From Prevotella sp. (GTDB lineage Bacteria > Bacteroidota > Bacteroidia > Bacteroidales > Dysgonomonadaceae): a stretch of DNA of 10,108 nt. Below the pieces are notes generated by a model. The model made no database searches, was not told where the DNA came from, and worked only from the letters and a program-made list of their open reading frames with translations. Where the stretch lies: assembly GCA_031260865.1 (NCBI GenBank), contig JAISKQ010000137.1, positions 1 to 10,108 on the forward strand, written 5' to 3'. Position numbers and translations under genes: made by a program. Positions 7,122 to 10,108 of the stretch are shown here, piece after piece; position 1 is the stretch's first letter, and every line of letters starts with the position of its first letter.

Positions 7122-7922
7122 ATGGAAGATATTGTATTAAGGGTGAGCCTCGTGCAATATGACATTGTATGGGAGGATAAAGACGCCAATCTTAATTATG
7201 TAGAATCCAAAATTAAAGAATTGGCGGGTCATACAGACGTGGTGGCGCTGCCTGAGATGTTTTCCACAGGATTTTCGATGAATAGCCGCGATCTGGCGGA
7301 ACCCGTACAGGGAAAAACCATATCCACGCTAAAACGATGGGCTGCCGAATACGATATTGCCATTTGCGGAAGTTATATAGCCAAAGAGGACGATAACTAT
7401 TATAACCGAGGCTTTTTTATAACTCCGCGAGAGGAGTATTATTACGACAAACGGCATTTATTCCGGATGAGTAACGAATCTCAATCGTTTTCCGCCGGGG
7501 AAAAAAAGTTAATCGTTGAACATAAAGGCTTTCATATCTGTTTACTTATCTGTTATGATTTGCGCTTTCCGGTGTGGGCAAGAAATGTTGGGAATGAGTA
7601 TGATATACTTATATATGTAGCCAACTGGCCTGCCTCCCGGATGAAAGTATGGAACGCTTTGTTACCGGCGCGGGCGTTGGAGAATATGGCTTGTGTTTGT
7701 GGCGTAAACCGAATAGGTACAGATGGTAACGGATTGAAATATACCGGCGGATCGAAAATGATAAATGCCATGGGTGATGAAGTTTTATCTTTGTCGCCGG
7801 CTGCTGAACAAATCGGCACCGTATCTGTTTCAAAAAACGAGTTGGAACGTTTCAGAACTAAATTTCCGGTGTGGAAAGATGCTGATAAATTTGAAATTAA
7901 GTCAACCGTGGACAGTAAATAG
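7122..7922 (+). CDS. Omega-amidase (nitrilase superfamily, YafV/Nit2-like)
   Basis: Cytoplasmic carbon-nitrogen hydrolase, 266 aa. The superfamily triad is E45 in LPEMFSTGF, K110 in YDKRHLF and the nucleophile C144 in LLICYDLRFP. LPEMFSTGFSM and the short, closed length fit the omega-amidase branch, which hydrolyses alpha-ketoglutaramate or alpha-ketosuccinamate, the products of glutamine or asparagine transamination, to the keto acid and ammonia. Other landmarks are NWPASR (168-173), ARALEN (183-188) and the C-terminal FPVWKDAD. It is complete and in family length. No transaminase lies in the window, so the pathway link to methionine salvage or glutamine transamination is from family knowledge only. 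Start: ATG at 7122, 10 bp after the acyltransferase stop, with no clear Shine-Dalgarno. A stem with the stop codon in its loop sits at its end. Confidence 0.92.
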   Translation: MEDIVLRVSLVQYDIVWEDKDANLNYVESKIKELAGHTDVVALPEMFSTGFSMNSRDLAEPVQGKTISTLKRWAAEYDIAICGSYIAKEDDNYYNRGFFITPREEYYYDKRHLFRMSNESQSFSAGEKKLIVEHKGFHICLLICYDLRFPVWARNVGNEYDILIYVANWPASRMKVWNALLPARALENMACVCGVNRIGTDGNGLKYTGGSKMINAMGDEVLSLSPAAEQIGTVSVSKNELERFRTKFPVWKDADKFEIKSTVDSK

Positions 7923-7929
7923 TTTACTG
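7913..7929 (+). repeat. Inverted repeat around the omega-amidase stop codon
   Basis: CAGTAAA (7913-7919) and TTTACTG (7923-7929) form a perfect 7-bp stem whose 3-nt loop TAG is the stop codon. No T-run follows, so it is not a typical Rho-independent terminator. It could be a weak terminator, an mRNA 3'-end stabiliser or chance in AT-rich DNA. Confidence 0.35.
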
Positions 7930-7985
7930 AAATTATTGTAACTCATAACTTGTCGTTAAACTATTATTCACTTAATATATTGATT

Positions 7986-8813
7986 ATGAAATGTTTCTCT
8001 AAATCTGCGACACTTCTGATCGCAGTTCTTACACTAACTATTACGATGCAGAACTGTAGTTCTGTAAAACCTATTGTAAAACCTGTTGAAAAAGCTCAAT
8101 TGGAAAATGGTACCTGGGTATTGAAATCACTGAAAGGCAAAGACGCCAAAACCGTGTTCACAGGAAAAACGCCCAACCTGAAATTTGATTTTTCAAACAA
8201 CTTGCTATCCGGCTTCAGCGGCTGTAACCGCTACACCGGCAACTTTACGCTAAACGAACAGAATGTGTTTTCCGCGCCGAATTTAGTGACGACTATGATG
8301 GCTTGCCTGCCCGGAAATAAAGAACCTCTATTTGTGGCGGCTTTATCTACACCGGATTTGGTCGTTTCATTAACAAAAGAAAAAGTCCTTACTTTTACGG
8401 AAGGGAAATCCGTTGTATTGGAATTTGTCAAAACAGATGCTCTTGCCGCATCGGTTCCTGCCACTATCGTAAATGTGGAAAATCTGACAGGCAAATGGGA
8501 GCTGATTTCTATCGCGGGTGGCGATTTGGCTGCTTTATTCACAAACCAAGCGCCTACAATGGAAATATCCGCCGAAGGCAGGGTTTTCGGTAACGCGGGA
8601 TGTAACAGATACAACGCGCCTTACACATTGGACGGCAACACAATGACTTTTGGCGCTGTGGTGGCTACTAAGATGGCGTGCCCTAACCTGAAAGGAGAAG
8701 AATTATTCACCTCCCTTCTATCTGCTCCTCTCCAAACAGGGCTAAATGGAGATAGGCTTGCCTTCTATAAAGACGGGAATATTGTCCTTGAATTTACGAA
8801 GGTTGTGGAATAA
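7986..8813 (+). CDS. Lipoprotein with two tandem META domains
   Basis: A 275-aa exported protein. MKCFSKSATLLIAVLTLTIT is a signal sequence and MQNCSS places the lipidated Cys at residue 24, so it is probably outer-membrane bound. Two META (HslJ-like) domains follow, about 38-150 and 165-272. Each has W followed by L(K/I)S near its start, GCNRY in the middle (79-83 and 205-209) and an MAC motif (105-107 and 230-232). Each domain keeps both Cys (C80/C107 and C206/C232), which could pair outside the cytoplasm. Family members such as E. coli HslJ are linked to heat or novobiocin stress, but the molecular role is unknown. The ATG at 7986 is chosen because the 12-residue extension back to a TTG at 7950 would precede the signal peptide. 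It lies 63 bp after the omega-amidase, with no clear promoter box seen, so read-through transcription is possible. A strong terminator follows. Confidence 0.9.
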   Translation: MKCFSKSATLLIAVLTLTITMQNCSSVKPIVKPVEKAQLENGTWVLKSLKGKDAKTVFTGKTPNLKFDFSNNLLSGFSGCNRYTGNFTLNEQNVFSAPNLVTTMMACLPGNKEPLFVAALSTPDLVVSLTKEKVLTFTEGKSVVLEFVKTDALAASVPATIVNVENLTGKWELISIAGGDLAALFTNQAPTMEISAEGRVFGNAGCNRYNAPYTLDGNTMTFGAVVATKMACPNLKGEELFTSLLSAPLQTGLNGDRLAFYKDGNIVLEFTKVVE

Positions 8814-8834
8814 CAAGAAAATATAATTAAATTT

Positions 8835-8873
8835 TAGGCTGTATATCACTGATATACAGCCTATTTTGTTTTT
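8835..8873 (+). terminator. Strong intrinsic terminator after the META lipoprotein
   Basis: A perfect 14-bp inverted repeat (8835-8848 with 8850-8863, half-site TAGGCTGTATATCA) has a single central base, so in RNA the last pairs open to make a small loop. It is followed directly by TTTTGTTTTT (8864-8873). It lies 21 bp after the META gene stop and isolates it from the DUF4252 operon. The opposite strand has only a short A/T tail, so bidirectional use is less sure. Confidence 0.88.
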
Positions 8874-8896
8874 ATCTGTATTTTTCTGATTTTTGT

Positions 8897-8926
8897 TGTA
8901 ACAAATTTTGCATCTGTTTCGTCTTA
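8897..8926 (+). promoter_or_regulatory. Candidate ECF sigma-factor promoter of the DUF4252-sigma operon
   Basis: A -35-like TGTAAC (8897-8902) and a -10-like CGTCTTA (8920-8926) are separated by 17 bp. AAC in the -35 element and CGT in the -10 element are the hallmark of ECF (sigma-E/sigma-W type) promoters and unlike the Bacteroidetes housekeeping pattern. The -35 element also lies in a 6+2+6 inverted repeat, TTTGTT GT AACAAA (8892-8905). Transcription from about 8932 would give a leader of about 70 nt before the gene at 9003. Since an ECF sigma gene ends this gene set, self-activation is the simple reading. Confidence 0.6.
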
Positions 8927-8961
8927 ATAATTGAAAACGGACGATAGCGCGCGTCAAAACG

Positions 8962-9006
8962 ATGAATGAAATAAAATTATTAATGATTAAAAGGTTTGTG
9001 TTATGA
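8962..9006 (+). other. Possible 14-codon leader ORF overlapping the DUF4252 start
   Basis: ATG at 8962 opens a 14-codon frame (MNEIKLLMIKRFVL) whose TGA overlaps the ATG of the next gene as ATGA. This arrangement could couple translation of the two. Against it: so short a frame is easily made by chance, the peptide shows no attenuator-like codon run, and AAAAGG at 8989-8994, inside this frame, may simply be the ribosome binding site of the gene at 9003. Confidence 0.2.
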
Positions 9007-9473
9007 AAAAGTATTTAATTTGCCTTGTGTTAGTAATCGCGTTAAGTCAAACAGCATATAGCCAGAGTGTGGATAAACTGTTGAATACAGTATCGAAAGC
9101 TGAAAATGTTGACAAAGTGAAAATCGGACGTTTCCTGATGTTTTTGGGAAAATCGTTTGGCGGAGTAGGCAATATGCCGGTTGTCAGAGGTGTACATTCG
9201 ATGGAAGTATATGATATGTCAAGTTGCGCCACTAATTTAAGACGAAATCTGACGGATCAAATCGGAAAACTCAAAGATGGAGAGGGTTATGAAACATTAA
9301 TATCCGTAAAAGATAAAAAGGATAATGTCCGCATTTTGATGAAAAAGAAAAAAGATGTGATCAGCGATATGGTTATCCTATGCCTGAGCGATGATGATCC
9401 CGCGATAGTGAGATTCTCGGGGAAAATAAAGGAGGCTGATATAGCCGAACTGGTGCAGAAGTATGATAAATAA
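9003..9473 (+). CDS. Secreted DUF4252 protein, first copy
   Basis: A 156-aa small exported protein of unknown biochemical role. The N-terminal MKKYLICLVLVIALSQTAYS is a signal peptide, probably cut before QSVDK; there is no lipobox Cys at the cleavage site. The mature part begins with a short helical segment (VDKLLNTVSKAENV) and has the family core KDGEGYETLISVKD (91-104), followed by a beta-rich half with IVRFSGKI. A single mature Cys before the core, C75, has a counterpart in the next gene's product at the same position. The run KKKK (114-117) makes this copy more basic than its neighbour. The ATG at 9003 has AAAAGG 8 nt upstream, one of the better ribosome sites in the window. It is the first gene after the candidate ECF promoter, 48 bp before its paralog. 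DUF4252 genes are commonly found near ECF sigma genes in Bacteroidetes, which suggests an envelope-signalling role. Confidence 0.88.
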   Translation: MKKYLICLVLVIALSQTAYSQSVDKLLNTVSKAENVDKVKIGRFLMFLGKSFGGVGNMPVVRGVHSMEVYDMSSCATNLRRNLTDQIGKLKDGEGYETLISVKDKKDNVRILMKKKKDVISDMVILCLSDDDPAIVRFSGKIKEADIAELVQKYDK

Positions 9474-9521
9474 GTTCGATAAAATAAGTAAATACGATTA
9501 TAAAATATAAAACGAAAGATT

Positions 9522-9995
9522 ATGAAAAAGATTATGTTCTCATTCGTATTGGCTATGGCCGCCATACAGTTCTCTTATGCTCAGGATTTGAATAGCCTGA
9601 TAAATGAATTAGCAAAAACAGAAGGCGCGCAACATCAGGTTATAGATCGTTCGATGCTGAATATGGCGAATGATCAAGGAGAAACTGACAAATCAGCGCT
9701 TATGCAAAATCTGGATTCAATTGTGGTACTGGCTATTGAAGGATGTAAGCCGGAAATAAAAGATAAGTTCCTCGCCGTGTTTGAAAACTTTAAAGATGGC
9801 AACGGTTACGAAACGTTGCTGAACGTAAAAGATGGCCAAGACAAAGTGCTCATTGTTTCGCATAAGGAAGGAGATGTTTCCACAGATGTTTATATTTTGG
9901 CATTAGACGAAAAAGATATCGCGATTGTGAAAATGTCGGGTAAATTAAGTGATTCGGATTTAGCGGATATAATCGATAAACAGAAAAATAAATAA
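9522..9995 (+). CDS. Secreted DUF4252 protein, second copy
   Basis: A 157-aa paralog of the preceding protein. MKKIMFSFVLAMAAIQFSYA is a signal peptide, probably cut before QDLNS. The two proteins align without a gap from end to end; by hand count 30 of 60 residues are identical across 91-150, including KDG.GYETL and IAIVKMSGK-type segments, while the first half has diverged. C75 is in the same place. This copy is more acidic and lacks the KKKK run. It lies 48 bp after the first copy with no promoter box or terminator between, and only 5 bp before the sigma-factor ATG, so the three are almost surely one transcript. The function is unknown; a partner or sensor in the signalling path of the adjacent sigma factor is an inference from position only. 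Confidence 0.88.
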   Translation: MKKIMFSFVLAMAAIQFSYAQDLNSLINELAKTEGAQHQVIDRSMLNMANDQGETDKSALMQNLDSIVVLAIEGCKPEIKDKFLAVFENFKDGNGYETLLNVKDGQDKVLIVSHKEGDVSTDVYILALDEKDIAIVKMSGKLSDSDLADIIDKQKNK

Positions 9996-10000
9996 ATGAG

Positions 10001-10108
10001 ATGGATACGGAAACTTTTAAAAAAGTATTTCTTCCATATCATCAGAAATTATACAGGGTTGCTTACCGCATCGTACAAAATACAGCCAACGCGGAGGACA
10101 TCGTACAG
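10001..10108 (+). CDS. ECF RNA polymerase sigma factor (N-terminal 36 codons only)
   Basis: Only the start of the gene is in the window. MDTETFKKVFLPYHQKLYRV followed by AYRIVQNTANAEDIVQ is the opening of sigma-70 region 2 as found in ECF sigma factors: the F...Y..LYR.AYRI helix and then the AED(I/L)VQ core-binding motif at residues 31-36. The ATG at 10001 is preferred over an ATG at 9996 in another frame, which gives a sequence unlike any sigma factor. It begins 5 bp after the second DUF4252 stop, so it belongs to that operon. ECF factors redirect RNA polymerase to stress or envelope regulons; an anti-sigma gene would be expected just beyond the window. The ECF-like promoter at 8897-8926 is a candidate self-regulated target. 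Confidence 0.9.
   Translation, partial: MDTETFKKVFLPYHQKLYRVAYRIVQNTANAEDIVQ

Noticed and set aside
7950..7985. TTG start giving 12 extra residues on the META lipoprotein
   Set aside because: The extension would sit before a normal lipoprotein signal peptide; ATG at 7986 gives the standard arrangement.
8231..8614. 127-aa open frame on the minus strand inside the META gene
   Set aside because: It lies wholly antisense to a clear lipoprotein gene, and its sequence resembles no family; it is a shadow frame.
9996..10108. ATG at 9996 as start of the last gene
   Set aside because: Its frame (MRWIRKLLKK...) does not resemble a sigma factor, while the frame from 10001 matches sigma-70 region 2 clearly.

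Overview
The window looks like a chromosomal segment from a member of the Bacteroidota, probably order Bacteroidales; the genus cannot be fixed. The evidence is the GT3-type glycogen synthase paired with a DUF3417-type glycogen phosphorylase, DUF4252 proteins next to an ECF sigma factor, META-domain lipoproteins, several matches to the Bacteroidetes -7 promoter box (TAnnTTTG) and a general lack of strong Shine-Dalgarno sequences. No mobile element, CRISPR array, tRNA or rRNA was seen, and no clearly new multi-gene system.

Left part, minus strand (1-6139): the end of the window cuts a GH20 beta-N-acetylhexosaminidase lipoprotein (1-1559) that lacks only its C-terminus. Behind it, 200 bp hold its candidate promoter and a terminator belonging to the next gene. 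Then come glycogen phosphorylase (1760-4345) and, upstream of it, a eukaryote-like GT3 glycogen synthase (4487-6139). Synthase and phosphorylase are co-oriented, so storage and mobilisation of glycogen are probably controlled together. The 141 bp between them carry a -7-like box and a 16-bp perfect palindrome of LacI/PurR operator type. That palindrome is the most notable regulatory sequence in the window.

Middle, plus strand (6291-7922): a likely operon starts from a -7 box at 6223-6230. It holds a small unknown protein (GTG start), an HX4D lysophospholipid acyltransferase-family protein joined to it by a TAATG overlap, and an omega-amidase of the nitrilase superfamily 10 bp later. A lipoprotein with two tandem META domains (7986-8813) follows and ends in a very strong intrinsic terminator (8835-8873).

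Right part, plus strand (8880-10108): a candidate ECF-type promoter (TGTAAC, 17 bp, CGTC) precedes two paralogous secreted DUF4252 proteins and then the first 36 codons of an ECF sigma factor. The layout suggests a self-regulating sigma-factor operon whose products include two small periplasmic or exported proteins; the rest of it lies beyond the window.
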